DNA of 64,000 nucleotides from Mesorhizobium sp. M1D.F.Ca.ET.043.01.1.1 (GTDB taxonomy: Bacteria; Pseudomonadota; Alphaproteobacteria; Rhizobiales; Rhizobiaceae): NCBI RefSeq assembly GCF_003952385.1, contig NZ_CP034444.1:5283001-5347000 (forward strand), given 5' to 3'. The position numbers and the translations under genes were made by a program. The notes beneath the pieces are model-generated. The model searched no databases. It saw nothing but the letters and a program-made list of their open reading frames with translations, and was not told the origin of the DNA. Shown piece by piece: positions 36,246 to 46,131 of this stretch (position 1 is its first letter; every line of letters begins with the position of its first letter).

Positions 36246-37879
36246 GCTAGCTCGAGCAGCGAGCCGTCCTGGTCGCCGCGCAGCCACAAGGCGCGGCCCA
36301 TCGCCCAGTGACCCGCGGGATTGCGGTCGTCGACCAAAAGGCTGTGGCCGGCGGCTTCGAAAGCCAGTGCCGTCTGCCGGTCGCGATCGCCCCAACGCTG
36401 GAAGGCATTTTGCCAATGGGTGAAGGAAAGCCCGGCGTAGGCGCGGGCGAAGGTCGGGTCGAGCTTCAGGGCGTCGTTGAAGAATTGCTGCGCCAGCTCG
36501 TTTTCCTGACGGGTGAAGCGGTACATGTGCCAGAGGCCGCGATGATAGGCTTCCCAGGCATTGAGCGAGTTCGGCGCCTTCAGCATTGCCCGGTTTCGCT
36601 CGACGGTCGCGATCTCGGCGGCGATCGAGGAGACAATGCTGTTGCCGATATCGTCGATGACGACAAAGATTTCGTCCGGCCTGTGCTCGAAGGTTTCGGC
36701 CCAGACGATCCGCGCGGTGCGGACCTCGACGAGCTCGACCGAGACGATCACCCTGCCCGAAAGGCTGCGGACCGAGCCCGTCGCCACATAGTCGACATTG
36801 AGCCTGCGCCCCGCATCCTCCGGCGCGATGTCCTTCTCGGCCAGTGCGAAGACCGATCCGCGGGCGATGACGAAGAAATCGCGAAGCTTGGCGAGGCGCG
36901 TGATGATGTCGTGGGTCAGGCCATCGGCAAGCCCGCCGCGAAAATTGGCGGTGCTTTCCGCGAACGGCATCACCGCCAGCGAGGCCCGGCGCAACGCTGC
37001 GCGTTCGTCTTCCACGGCAACGATCGGCGGTTGCGGGGCCACAAGACCCGGCCCGGACCGCGCGCACGGCGCCGCGCTGGCGTTCCGGGCCCTAATCTCG
37101 TGCCATGCCTCGCGCAAAGGGGTGAAATCCAGCTCTTCCGAGTGAAAAAGCTCCGCCGCGGTGGCCAGATGTTCCTCGCCGGCGCCGATCTGGCCGCGCC
37201 GCGCAAGGTTCTCCAGCAGCGCCACATGCGCGCGCCCGTCGAACGGCGCCAGCTCCAGCCATTTGTCCAGATAGGCAGCGGCGTCATCGGCCCCCTGCGG
37301 GAGAAGGGCAATCATGTGCTCCAGGACGGCGACATGGCATGAATTGAAACGGCGGCGTTGCGCGGTCAGCCAGCTGGTGAAATGCGGGCTCCGATCGAGC
37401 TCGAGCCCGTCCAGGAATTCGCCGGCGAAGAGTGGCGCAAGCGCGCGAAGGCGCCCGAGGCCAAGCGTCTCGATCCCTTCGGCGACGGCGGCGGCGGCTT
37501 CGAGGGCATCGACGTTCGTATCGGCAAGACGAAGCGCCACGGTGTCGCCCTCGGTCTCGATCCTGTGCAGACCCGGTTCGTCGAGCGCGCCGCGAAGCTT
37601 GCTGAGGCACCAGCGAAGCTCACCGCGCGGATCATTGGGAACATCCCACAAAAGCTCGCAGAGCCGGCTGCGGCTGACGGGATGCGGCGCGAGCGCCAGA
37701 TAGGCAAGCAGCGCGCGCAGCTTGCGCGAGGACGGCAACCTGACCGGCTCGCCATCACGGGTAATCGTCAGTTGCCCAAGCAGTCGCAGGGACAGGCCGG
37801 GGGTTGTGTCGTTCAGGCTCGATCGGGTGGATTCCACGTAAATTTCCACGCTCTCTCCAACGCTGACCAGCTGGTCCAT
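36246..37879 (-). pseudogene. 5' fragment of a SARP-type regulator with FlgO/TolB-like domain, split by IS481
   Basis: Starts MDQLVSVGESVEIYVESTRSS. A winged-helix DNA-binding domain (about 28-100: 'LSLRLLGQLTITRDGEPVRLPSSRKLRALLAYLAL') precedes a BTAD-like helical domain. Then comes an adenylate-cyclase-associated FlgO/TolB-N-like domain ('SLAVMPFAESTANFRGGLADGLTHDIITRLAKLRDFFVIARGS') and the beginning of TPRs. Reading continues about 34 codons into the element before a stop. The function of the intact protein was probably transcriptional control; it lies upstream and divergent of cysK. Confidence 0.9.
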
Positions 37880-38049
37880 GTTCTATCACCAAAGACGACA
37901 GGAAGCATCCGGCAGCCCCATTCCGTGCCGGAATGCGCCGTTGCCGCATTTGCGGCTGGTTCAGCAGCCTAGCGCGGCAAGGTGTCGAAACCGCGCCGCC
38001 GAAGTCGCCGGTCTGTAACCGGCACGTGAGATACCGAGGAGAAAAGCCC

Positions 38050-39135
38050 ATGTTGCAGCAGTTGAAAATCAGGACCACTGCCGGCCGCGGCCGGCTGTTC
38101 GACAGCATTCTGGACACGGTCGGCGACACGCCGGTCATCCGCATCAACAATCTCGGCCCGGCGCACGCGACGATCTATGTGAAGGCCGAATTCTTCAATC
38201 CGGCAGCCTCGGTGAAGGACCGGCTGGCGCTCAACATCATCGAGGAAGGCGAGCGCAGCGGCAAGCTGAAGCCCGGCCAGACGGTGGTCGAGGCGACCAG
38301 CGGCAACACCGGCATCGGCCTTGCCATGGTCTGCGCGCAGAAAGGCTATCCCCTGGTGGTGACGATGGCCGACAGCTTCTCCGTCGAGCGCCGCAAGCTG
38401 ATGCGCATGCTGGGCGCCAAGGTGGTGCTGACGCCGCGCGCCCAGAAGGGTTTCGGGATGTACAAGAAGGCGGTGGAACTCGCCGAAGCCAATGGCTGGT
38501 TCCTGGCGCGCCAGTTCGAGACCGAAGCCAATGCCGCCATCCATGAGGCGACGACGGCGCGCGAGATCATCAACGATTTCGCGGGCTCCAGGCTCGACGT
38601 GCTGGTCACCGGCTATGGCACCGGCGGTACGGTCGCCGGTGTCGGCCGGGTGCTGCGCCGCGAGCGGCCGGATGTCCGCATCGTGCTTGCCGAGCCTGCG
38701 AACGCCCAGCTGATCGGCAGCGGCAAGGGGCAGGAACGCGGCGCGGGCGGCGCGCCGGCCGCCAGCCATCCGGCCTTCGAGCCGCATCCGATCCAGGGCT
38801 GGACGCCGGATTTCATCCCCAACGTGCTGCAGGAGGCGATCGACCGGCGCTACTATGACCAAGTGGTGCCGATCCCCGGTCCGGAAGGCATCAAGTGGGC
38901 GAAGGCGCTGGCGCAGCAGGAAGGCATCTTCACCGGCATCTCCGGCGGCGCCACCTTCGCCGTGGCACGCCAGATCGCCGGAACCGCTCCGGCCGGTTCG
39001 GTGATCCTGTGCATGCTGCCCGACACCGGCGAGCGCTACATGTCGACGCCGCTCTTCGACGGCATCGAGGCGGAGATGGACGCCGAGGAGATGGCGCTGT
39101 CGCGCTCGACGCCAAGCTGCCAGTTCGAGGCCTGA
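38050..39135 (+). CDS. cysK: Cysteine synthase (O-acetylserine sulfhydrylase)
   Basis: 361 residues. PLP lysine in 'NPAASVKDRLALNIIEEGER', phosphate/OAS loop 'EATSGNTGIGLAMVCAQKG', Gly-rich 'TGYGTGGTVAGVGRVL', 'GISGGATFAVAR'. It makes cysteine from O-acetylserine and sulfide. ATG 38050 with GAGGAGAAAAGCCC upstream. It is about 25-30 residues longer than the usual CysK because of the N-terminus and tail. A PLP decarboxylase gene follows. Confidence 0.92.
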   Translation: MLQQLKIRTTAGRGRLFDSILDTVGDTPVIRINNLGPAHATIYVKAEFFNPAASVKDRLALNIIEEGERSGKLKPGQTVVEATSGNTGIGLAMVCAQKGYPLVVTMADSFSVERRKLMRMLGAKVVLTPRAQKGFGMYKKAVELAEANGWFLARQFETEANAAIHEATTAREIINDFAGSRLDVLVTGYGTGGTVAGVGRVLRRERPDVRIVLAEPANAQLIGSGKGQERGAGGAPAASHPAFEPHPIQGWTPDFIPNVLQEAIDRRYYDQVVPIPGPEGIKWAKALAQQEGIFTGISGGATFAVARQIAGTAPAGSVILCMLPDTGERYMSTPLFDGIEAEMDAEEMALSRSTPSCQFEA

Positions 39136-39232
39136 AGACAACGCGCGGCGCTGCTATCCGTCCGGATGGCGGCGCCGCTCGACGATTTCGCACGCCACCC
39201 AATGGTCGCGTGCCTTTTTGGGGGAGAAGCGG

Positions 39233-40714
39233 ATGGACAACTTGCAGGAAACGACGGTGATGGAAGAAACCCTCGATCCGCCGGACTGGACCGATGTGCA
39301 GGCGCTGTCGCACCGGGTCGTCGACGACGCCATCGGTTACCTCAGGGATGTTCGGGACCGCCCGGTGTGGCGCGAGATGCCCAACGAGGTCCGCGCCTTC
39401 TTTGCGGCGACGTTGCCGCGCGAGCCGACATCGATTGCCGATGTCTACGGCGACGTCGCCCGCAACGTGATGGCCTACCCGATGGGCAACGTCCATCCGC
39501 GTTTCTGGTCCTGGTATATGGGCTCGAGCAATTTCACCGGCGCGCTCGGCGATTTCCTGGCGGCGATCCAGGGCTCGAATCTCGGCGGCGGCAACCATGC
39601 CGCCGGGCTCATGGACAGCCAGGTGGTCGACTGGTGCAAGGAGATGGTCGGCTTTCCAACCTCGGCCAGCGGCACGCTGGTCAGCGGCGGCTCGATGGCC
39701 AACATCATCGGGCTGACCGTGGCGCGCAATGTCAAGGCGGGCGTCGATGTTCGCGAAAGGGGCGTCGGGGCGATCCCACGGCCGCTGCGCTTCTACGCCT
39801 CGGACCAGGTCCATTCCTGCCACCGCAAGGCGATGGAAGCGCTCGGCCTCGGCAACCGGGCGCTGCGGCGGATTCCGACCGATGCGGGCCTGCGCATCGA
39901 TATTGCTGCGCTCAAGGCGGCCATCGCCGAGGATCGCGCGGCGGGTTTCAAGCCGGCCTGCGTGATCGGCACCGCCGGCACCGTCAACACCGGCGCGGTC
40001 GACGACCTGCAGGCGCTGGCCGCGCTGGCGGCGGAGGAAGACCTCTGGTTCCATGTCGACGGCTGCATCGGCGCGCTGATTGCAATCGCGCCTCAAAACA
40101 GGGCGCTTGTGGCCGGCATCGAGCAGGCGCATTCCATCGCGCTCGATCCGCACAAGTGGCTGCACGCGCCGTTCGAGGCGGGCTGCGCGCTGGTTCGCGA
40201 TGCCTCCGCCCACCGGAACGCCTTCGCCGTCACGCCCGAATATCTGGAATCGACCCCGCGGGGCCTCGCTTCCGGGCAATGGCTGCACGACTACGGCCTG
40301 CAGACCTCGCGCGGCTTTCGCGCGCTGAAAATCTGGATGGCGCTGAGGGAGCACGGCGCCGAGAAGTTCGGCCGGCTCATCGATCAGAACATCGCCCAGG
40401 CCGCTCATCTCACCGGGCTGATCGAGGCGGAGCCGGCGCTCGAGCTGACGGCGCCGACCACCATCAACATCGTCTGCTTCCGCCATCGCCTTGAAGCTGC
40501 ATCGGAGGAGCGGCTCAAGGCCCTCAACACCGAGATCATGCTCAGGCTGCAGGAAGAGGGCATCGCCGCCCTGTCGGACACCACCGTGCGCGGCCAGCAC
40601 TGCCTGAGGGTCGCGATCACCAACCACCGGACGCGCCGCGAGGACCTCGATCTCCTGGTGCGCGAAACGCTTCGCATTGGAAAGGAAATCGAGGCAGCGA
40701 CGCTACCGGATTGA
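39233..40714 (+). CDS. PLP-dependent group II decarboxylase (aromatic-L-amino-acid type)
   Basis: 493 residues. PLP Lys in 'SIALDPHKWLHAPFEAGCALVRD', 'GTAGTVNTGAVDDLQAL', 'FHVDGCIGALIA', and an aromatic-substrate-pocket start 'DWTDVQALSHRVVDDAIGYLRDV'. It decarboxylates an aromatic amino acid or a related substrate; the exact substrate is unknown. Start is ATG 39233 with GGGGGAGAAGCGG. It lies about 97 bp after cysK, on the same strand. Confidence 0.88.
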   Translation: MDNLQETTVMEETLDPPDWTDVQALSHRVVDDAIGYLRDVRDRPVWREMPNEVRAFFAATLPREPTSIADVYGDVARNVMAYPMGNVHPRFWSWYMGSSNFTGALGDFLAAIQGSNLGGGNHAAGLMDSQVVDWCKEMVGFPTSASGTLVSGGSMANIIGLTVARNVKAGVDVRERGVGAIPRPLRFYASDQVHSCHRKAMEALGLGNRALRRIPTDAGLRIDIAALKAAIAEDRAAGFKPACVIGTAGTVNTGAVDDLQALAALAAEEDLWFHVDGCIGALIAIAPQNRALVAGIEQAHSIALDPHKWLHAPFEAGCALVRDASAHRNAFAVTPEYLESTPRGLASGQWLHDYGLQTSRGFRALKIWMALREHGAEKFGRLIDQNIAQAAHLTGLIEAEPALELTAPTTINIVCFRHRLEAASEERLKALNTEIMLRLQEEGIAALSDTTVRGQHCLRVAITNHRTRREDLDLLVRETLRIGKEIEAATLPD

Positions 40715-40734
40715 AGAGAGTGTCCCAAATTCTG

Positions 40735-42759
40735 CTATTCGGGCAGGCCGGCCAGCCGCAGCGCCTCGACATATCTGGCGAAATAGTCCGGCCTGATCTG
40801 TCCCACCCGGTGCTTGAGGTTGGAAAGCGTCAGTTCCGGGTCGAGCGCCAGCGAGTGCGCTATGTGCTTGCTCGCGGCATCCAGCCTGCCGGCCATGGCG
40901 TCGCTGGCCGCCGCCACGCGTAGGCCGGTGAGATAGTAAGGCTGCGCGCGCGAAGCCGCTTCGGCGACCGGCCATGCGGCGTCGTAGCGGCCGGCGACGA
41001 AATGGGCGAAGGCGGTGAAGGACTGCATGAAGAAGGTCAACGGATCGAGCGGGCTTAGCCGCCTTGCCCTCGACATGTGCTCGATGGCGATGTCCGGGTC
41101 GTCGTGGCAGGCCTTGAGGCAGCCGCTGGCGCTCCAGGCGGCTGCGCAGTTCGGGTTCAGCATCAGCGCGCGGTCGGCCAGTGCCGAACCGGCCTCGTAG
41201 TCGCCGATGACGTAGCCCAGCGCCAGGCCGCTGAAGGCCAGCGCCACGGCGTCATCCTGGCCGGCGATGGCGACGTTGCCGACCAGCCGGGAGACCTCGG
41301 CGGTCTCCTTCAGCCGGTCGGTCATCCAGCCATTCGCCATCCGCCAGAAATAGCACCAGGCGGCAGCGCCCTGCGCGGCGGCAAAATCGGGGTCGAGCTG
41401 GATGGCCTTGTAGAACTGCGGCAGCGCCTCCTCCTGCCCCTCCCTCGTCCAGCGGTAAAGGCTCGCCATGCCGCGCAGGTAGTGGTCGTAGGCGTCGAGG
41501 CTTTCGGTGGGCTTGCGCTTGGCGCGCGCCATCTCGGCCTGTTCGAGCCTGGGCGAAATCGCGCCGATGACGCTGGAGGCGACGAGGTCCTGCAATTCGA
41601 ACACCTCCGAGACGTCGCCTTCGAAGCGGTCGGCCCACAGACTCACCCCCGCCGCCGCCTCGATGAGCTGGCCCGCCACGCGCAGCCGGCTGCCGGCCTT
41701 GCGGACGCTGCCCTCCAGCACGTAGCGGACCCCGAGCTCGCGCGCCACGCGGGTGACGTCGACCGCCTGGCCCTTGTAGGCGAAGGCGGAATTGCGCGCG
41801 ATCACAAACAGCCAGTTCACATGCGACAGCGCCGTCGTGATCTCCTCGACGACGCCGTCGGTGAAATAGTCCTGCTCGGCGTCGCCGCTCATGTTCTGGA
41901 ACGGCAGGACGGCGATCGACGGCTTTTCCGGCACCGAGACTGCCGGACGCGGCGGCTCCGTCTTCACTTCCAGATGGGACAGTTCGACCTCGGGCGTCCC
42001 GCCATCGGCTCCCGGCGCTTTCAGGCGCTCTATATTGGGCCCTTCGACAGATTCGGCCAGCGTCCGCGTCGCTTCTTCGGGCTCAACGCCGAGCTCGCGC
42101 TTCAGCGCTTCCCTGCAGGCCAGGAACTGGCGGAAGGCATCGTTGGTCTTGCCGCGGCGGCGAAAGATGCGGATCAGGGCGCGGTGGGCCTGCTCGGCGC
42201 ATGGGTCGAGCGTCACCAGACATTCGGCCAGCCTTTCGCAGGCCCGTTCCTCGTGCGAATCCAGCTCACGCAGGAGGCTCAGCCGCTCGGCAAGGTCCAG
42301 CGCCTTGCGGGTGTAGCTCGCCCGAAGCGGCGCAAGCCATTCATCGATCTCACTGGGGAAAGACAGCCCGTCGAGGAGCTCGCCCCGGTAGAGGTCGGCC
42401 GCTGCCGCGAGGCTCGTGCCATCATCGTCCTTGCAGCTTCGGTCGAAAGCCCAGATGTCGGCCTCGTCGGCATTCGCCGCCAGCCAGATGGTATCGGCAT
42501 TGCCTTCGATGCGAATGGCCTCGTCGCCCGTGGACGGAAACAGCCGCCTGATGTCGACCAGGGCCTGGCGCAGGCTGTTTCGCGCCTGCTGCTCGCCACT
42601 GCCGGCCCACAGCATCGCCGCCACCCTCTCGCGGCGAAGGCCCTTGGGGCCGGCCAGAACCAACGCGGCAAAGAGCAGCGACGTCTTGCGCGTCGCAAAA
42701 TGCAGAGGTTGTCCGCCTGCGGAGACAACCTCGATGCCGCCAAGCAATCGGATGTGCAC
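40735..42759 (-). CDS. SARP-type regulator with FlgO/TolB-like and TPR domains
   Basis: 674 residues. Winged helix (about 1-95: 'MHIRLLGGIEVVSAGGQPLHFATRKTSLLFAALVL'), BTAD (about 95-240: 'EACREALKRELGVEPEEAT' type end), FlgO/TolB-N-like domain ('SIAVLPFQNMSGDAEQDYFTDGVVEEITTALSHVNWLFVIARNSAFAYKG'), then TPR-like repeats to the end. It is a paralogue of the gene split at 34.8-37.9 kb. The two enclose cysK and the PLP decarboxylase, which may be its targets. It converges with the PLP decarboxylase with a 20-bp gap. Confidence 0.85.
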   Translation of the reverse strand: MHIRLLGGIEVVSAGGQPLHFATRKTSLLFAALVLAGPKGLRRERVAAMLWAGSGEQQARNSLRQALVDIRRLFPSTGDEAIRIEGNADTIWLAANADEADIWAFDRSCKDDDGTSLAAAADLYRGELLDGLSFPSEIDEWLAPLRASYTRKALDLAERLSLLRELDSHEERACERLAECLVTLDPCAEQAHRALIRIFRRRGKTNDAFRQFLACREALKRELGVEPEEATRTLAESVEGPNIERLKAPGADGGTPEVELSHLEVKTEPPRPAVSVPEKPSIAVLPFQNMSGDAEQDYFTDGVVEEITTALSHVNWLFVIARNSAFAYKGQAVDVTRVARELGVRYVLEGSVRKAGSRLRVAGQLIEAAAGVSLWADRFEGDVSEVFELQDLVASSVIGAISPRLEQAEMARAKRKPTESLDAYDHYLRGMASLYRWTREGQEEALPQFYKAIQLDPDFAAAQGAAAWCYFWRMANGWMTDRLKETAEVSRLVGNVAIAGQDDAVALAFSGLALGYVIGDYEAGSALADRALMLNPNCAAAWSASGCLKACHDDPDIAIEHMSRARRLSPLDPLTFFMQSFTAFAHFVAGRYDAAWPVAEAASRAQPYYLTGLRVAAASDAMAGRLDAASKHIAHSLALDPELTLSNLKHRVGQIRPDYFARYVEALRLAGLPE

Positions 42760-42930
42760 TCCGGCCCCCGTGAAAAAGCCCCGGGCACATTATCACGTCC
42801 CGCCGCCGACTTAACGGCGAATTAGCGCTCCGATCCGCGGTTTTTCCGGCGGTTTCACGCCTGGATAAACACTGGCAAAGCGTGCCGATGGGACATTGCC
42901 CTCGTGAGTTCGAAACGAGGGAGAATGACA

Positions 42931-43170
42931 ATGACCAACATCAGCATCAGGACCTTTCAGCCGACCACCCGCCTTGCCGGCGCGCTCGCCGCCAATATCG
43001 CCACGATCTTCGCCGGGGTCCGGCGCCGCCGCCAGGACGCCGCGCAGCGCAGGGCTTTGGCCAGCCTGTCGATGCCTGAACTGAAGGATTTCGGCTATCC
43101 GGCCGACGAAGCCCCTGCCGACATTGCGGCTCGCGGCGGCCGCACCGCAGGCCATCGCCCGCTGCGGTGA
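42931..43170 (+). CDS. Small DUF1127/YjiS-like protein
   Basis: 79 residues starting MTNISIRTFQPTTRLAGAL. The C-terminal 'RRQDAAQRRALASLSMPELKDFGYPADEA' fits the DUF1127 motif (short Arg-rich helix, L..L...L.DIG). ATG 42931 has GAGGGAGAATGACA upstream; ATG 42925 is a possible alternative. Small basic proteins of this type can bind RNA or membranes; some relate to phosphate, copper or carbon regulation. Confidence 0.7.
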   Translation: MTNISIRTFQPTTRLAGALAANIATIFAGVRRRRQDAAQRRALASLSMPELKDFGYPADEAPADIAARGGRTAGHRPLR

Positions 43171-43192
43171 ACCCGCCCCCTTTTCCCGGAAA

Positions 43193-43561
43193 TCAGGCCA
43201 GCGGCGCGCCCGGCAGATAGAGCATGATCGGCCGGATCTCGTAGACGGCGGTGGGATTGACGCGCCTGAGGTCGCGCGCCACCGCGACCGCCTCGTCCTG
43301 GTCTGCGCAATCCAGCACATAGAGGCCGAGCAACTGCTCCTTGGTCTCGGCGAAGGGACCGTCGATCACCATGCCGTCGCCCGGGCCGCGCAACGTGACG
43401 GCTTTCCCGGTCCCGTCCAGCCTCGCCGCCGGCCCCAGCTTGCCGGCGCGGGTCAGCCTGTCATTGATCTCGAGCAGGTCCTTCATCAGGGCTGCATCCT
43501 CCTCGGATGTCCAGGACTGGACGGTCTCTTCGACATGATAGGCAAGGATCGCGTAGAACAT
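43193..43561 (-). CDS. YCII-domain protein
   Basis: 122 residues starting MFYAILAYHVEETVQSWT, with GAGGAAACGAAGC as ribosome site. Typical YCII features: 'LTRAGKLGPAARLDG', 'VIDGPFAETKEQLLGLYVLDCADQDEAVAVARDL', ending 'YEIRPIMLY'. Function of the family is uncertain, often enzyme-like and associated with ECF sigma factors. No sigma factor is beside it here. Confidence 0.85.
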   Translation of the reverse strand: MFYAILAYHVEETVQSWTSEEDAALMKDLLEINDRLTRAGKLGPAARLDGTGKAVTLRGPGDGMVIDGPFAETKEQLLGLYVLDCADQDEAVAVARDLRRVNPTAVYEIRPIMLYLPGAPLA

Positions 43562-43575
43562 GCTTCGTTTCCTCG

Positions 43576-43642
43576 TGCATGACCCCGAAAATCGGAATCG
43601 ATTTTTGCTTCGCTGACCTTCGGTTCGGAAAGGATCATGCAC
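43576..43642. repeat. Palindromic repeat with GCATGA...TCATGC ends
   Basis: TGCATGACCCCGAAAATCGG at the left and TTCGGAAAGGATCATGCA at the right form an inverted repeat. It resembles another repeat family common in Mesorhizobium intergenic regions (from memory). It lies upstream of the YCII gene. Confidence 0.5.
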
Positions 43643-43770
43643 CAAATTTAAGGGCTACGGCGTCCTTCGCGCGTCCAAGAGGACGCTCGACGCTGTCGAG
43701 CGGGCAGCACTATCACAAGGATGGCGCTGGCAATCCAGTCCCGGCATAAGCCGGGAAAGCCCCTGCTGAC

Positions 43771-45180
43771 TCAAGCTGCCAGCGGCAGGCGCAGCTCCGT
43801 CAGCAGGCCACCGGCGGGATGGTTGGAAAGGCTGATCTCGCCGCCGGCGCCGCGGGCGATGTTGCGGGCAATGGTCAGGCCGAGGCCAAGGCCGCCGGTC
43901 TCGCGGTTGCGCGACTGTTCGAGGCGCACGAAGGAGCCGAACACCTGATCGAGCTTTGCCTGCGGAATGCCCGGACCTTCGTCGCGGATGCTGAGCGTGA
44001 TGGTGTTGCCCGACCTTCGCACGCCGATATGCGCCTTCTTGCCGTAGGTGACCGCGTTCTGGACGAGATTGGTGATGCAGCGGCGCAGGGCCACCGGCCG
44101 CGCGATGCAGATCAGGCCGCGCGTGGGCGTGGCGTCGTCGTCGAATGAAGCATCCTCGAACATGTCGGCGACCGACTCCACCAGCGACCAGAAATCGATC
44201 CGCTCGGCCTTTTCCTCCGTGACCTCGAATTTGGCGAAGTCGATCACCGAGCTCGCGATGCTTTCGATGTCTGCGAGGTCGTGCGCCAGCGCCTCGCGCG
44301 CCGCCGATTGGCGCAGCAGCTCGAGCCGCAGCCGCATCCTGGTCAGCGGCGTGCGCAGGTCATGCGCGAGCGCCGCCGCCAGGTGCTCGCGGTCCTCGAC
44401 ATAGTCGCGCAGGCGCGTCTGCATTGCGTTGACGGCTTTTGCCGCGGCACGGATCTCGCGGCTGCCGGTCTCGGCGATCGGCGGGCTTTTCAGGTCGTTG
44501 CCGATGCGGTTCACCGCTGTCTCCATCATCCGGTAGGGCGCCGTCAGGCGGCGCAGCGACCAGATCGACATCACCACGACCAGCCCGGCGATCAGCGAAT
44601 AGAGCGGCAGGCTGTCGACGCTGAGGATCGGCCCGGCCGGCGTGATCGGCTCGGTGAAGTTCAGCCATTGGCCGTCGGAAAAGCGCAGCGACGCCGTCAG
44701 CTTGTCGCTCTGGGCGAAATCCGCCGCCAGCACCAGCAGGTCGCGCTCGACCTGACCGACATCCTTGTTCATCACCTCGCCCTCCGGCGCATCGGCTTCC
44801 TGCGTTGCCGGGTCGCGCCGCACACGCGCGTCGGTGATGCCGAACTTGGACAGGCGGCCGACCAGAATGTCCTCCAGCTCGGCAAGCTGATCGTCGCCGG
44901 CGATCGAGGAGGTGACGGCAGGCGTTTCCGAAACGGTCAGAGCATAGGTGGCGTTGAACAGGCCGGATGCGGTCGCCTTGCGCTCCTCGGGCGTGGCGTC
45001 GTGCATCAATTGCACCAGCGAGAAGGCGCGATCGTTCAGCCGGTAAAGGTCGACGACGTCATTGGCCGCAGCGCGGTCGCGCGAGACGATATAGAGGGTC
45101 GCGACCTGGCTTATCATCAGGCCGGCAATGACGATGAGCAGAACCCAGACAGGCAGGGTTTGCGGCAGGAAGCGTCTCAT
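43771..45180 (-). CDS. Sensor histidine kinase
   Basis: 469 residues. Transmembrane helix 1 (about 11-33), a periplasmic domain (about 35-190), helix 2 (about 195-210), HAMP, then HisKA 'AAALAHDLRTPLTRMRLRLELL' and an HATPase_c domain with N-box 'LVQNAVTYG', G1 'DEGPGIP' and 'GGLGLGLTIARNIARGAGG'. The start overlaps the response regulator by 4 bp (ATGA), so they form a two-component operon. The signal is unknown. Confidence 0.93.
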   Translation of the reverse strand: MRRFLPQTLPVWVLLIVIAGLMISQVATLYIVSRDRAAANDVVDLYRLNDRAFSLVQLMHDATPEERKATASGLFNATYALTVSETPAVTSSIAGDDQLAELEDILVGRLSKFGITDARVRRDPATQEADAPEGEVMNKDVGQVERDLLVLAADFAQSDKLTASLRFSDGQWLNFTEPITPAGPILSVDSLPLYSLIAGLVVVMSIWSLRRLTAPYRMMETAVNRIGNDLKSPPIAETGSREIRAAAKAVNAMQTRLRDYVEDREHLAAALAHDLRTPLTRMRLRLELLRQSAAREALAHDLADIESIASSVIDFAKFEVTEEKAERIDFWSLVESVADMFEDASFDDDATPTRGLICIARPVALRRCITNLVQNAVTYGKKAHIGVRRSGNTITLSIRDEGPGIPQAKLDQVFGSFVRLEQSRNRETGGLGLGLTIARNIARGAGGEISLSNHPAGGLLTELRLPLAA

Positions 45181-45893
45181 TCGGAGGTCGTTTCGGGGAG
45201 AAACTGATAGCCGCCGCTGCGCACGGTCAGGATCAGCTTCGGCGTCTTCGGGTCGTCCTCCATCTTGCGGCGCAGGCGGCTCACCAGGATGTCGACGCTG
45301 CGGTCGAAGCTGTAGCCGGTGTCGCCGCCCGAAAGCTCGATGAGCTGCTCGCGGGTGAGCACGCGCTGCGCGCTCCTGACGAAGGTCTGCAGCAGGTTGA
45401 ACTCCGCCATCGTCAGTTCCACCCGCACGTCGTCGGGCGCCGTCAACCGGCGACGCGAGCAATCCATGGTCCAGCCGGCAAAGCGGTAGATCTGCTTGCT
45501 GGCGGGTCGGCGCAGCTCGGCCGTGCCGTTGCGCCTCAGCACCGCGCGGATGCGGGCGAGCAATTCGCGCGGATCGAAGGGCTTCGGCACATAGTCGTCG
45601 GCGCCCATCTCGAGGCCGACGACGCGGTCCGTAGTCTCGGTCACCGCGGTCAGCATGATGATCGGTGTCGTATGGTTGGCGCGGATCTCGCGGCAAAGCT
45701 CCAGCCCGCTCTTTCCCGGCAGCATCACATCGAGCACGATCAGGTCGACCTGCGCGCGGCGCAGGATCGCCTCCATCTCGGCGCCGTCAGCGGCCACCGT
45801 CGTATGCAGGCCCCGCTTCTGGAAGAATTCCTGAAGCAGGTCCCGTATGCCCTTGTCGTCATCGACGATCAGTATGTGCGCGTCGGATTTCAC
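45177..45893 (-). CDS. OmpR-family response regulator
   Basis: 238 residues. Receiver domain with phosphoacceptor Asp in 'LIVLDVMLPGKSGLELCREI' and 'KPFDPRELLARIRAVLRR'. C-terminal winged helix ('VELTMAEFNLLQTFVRSAQRVLTREQLIELSGG', 'YSFDRSVDILVSRLRRKMEDD'). It partners with the histidine kinase that follows with an ATGA overlap. Confidence 0.94.
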   Translation of the reverse strand: MKSDAHILIVDDDKGIRDLLQEFFQKRGLHTTVAADGAEMEAILRRAQVDLIVLDVMLPGKSGLELCREIRANHTTPIIMLTAVTETTDRVVGLEMGADDYVPKPFDPRELLARIRAVLRRNGTAELRRPASKQIYRFAGWTMDCSRRRLTAPDDVRVELTMAEFNLLQTFVRSAQRVLTREQLIELSGGDTGYSFDRSVDILVSRLRRKMEDDPKTPKLILTVRSGGYQFLPETTSE

Positions 45894-46131
45894 TGGAACC
45901 CTGTCATGCTGGTGGCCAAGCCGGCCCTGCTCAAATCACCCACACGATAGAATTCGGGCCACATCTTGGCCAGTGGCGCCCATACGGCATGGATTGGCTC
46001 GCCCAGAAACAATCCAGAAACAAAATTCTACAGTCGGGAAAAACTCGTGAAAAATTTCAAGGGCATAACCGGTGTCGTGGCGGTCAGGTCATCGGCTGCG
46101 ACGCAAGTTTCCGGAGTAACGGGCAAGACCG

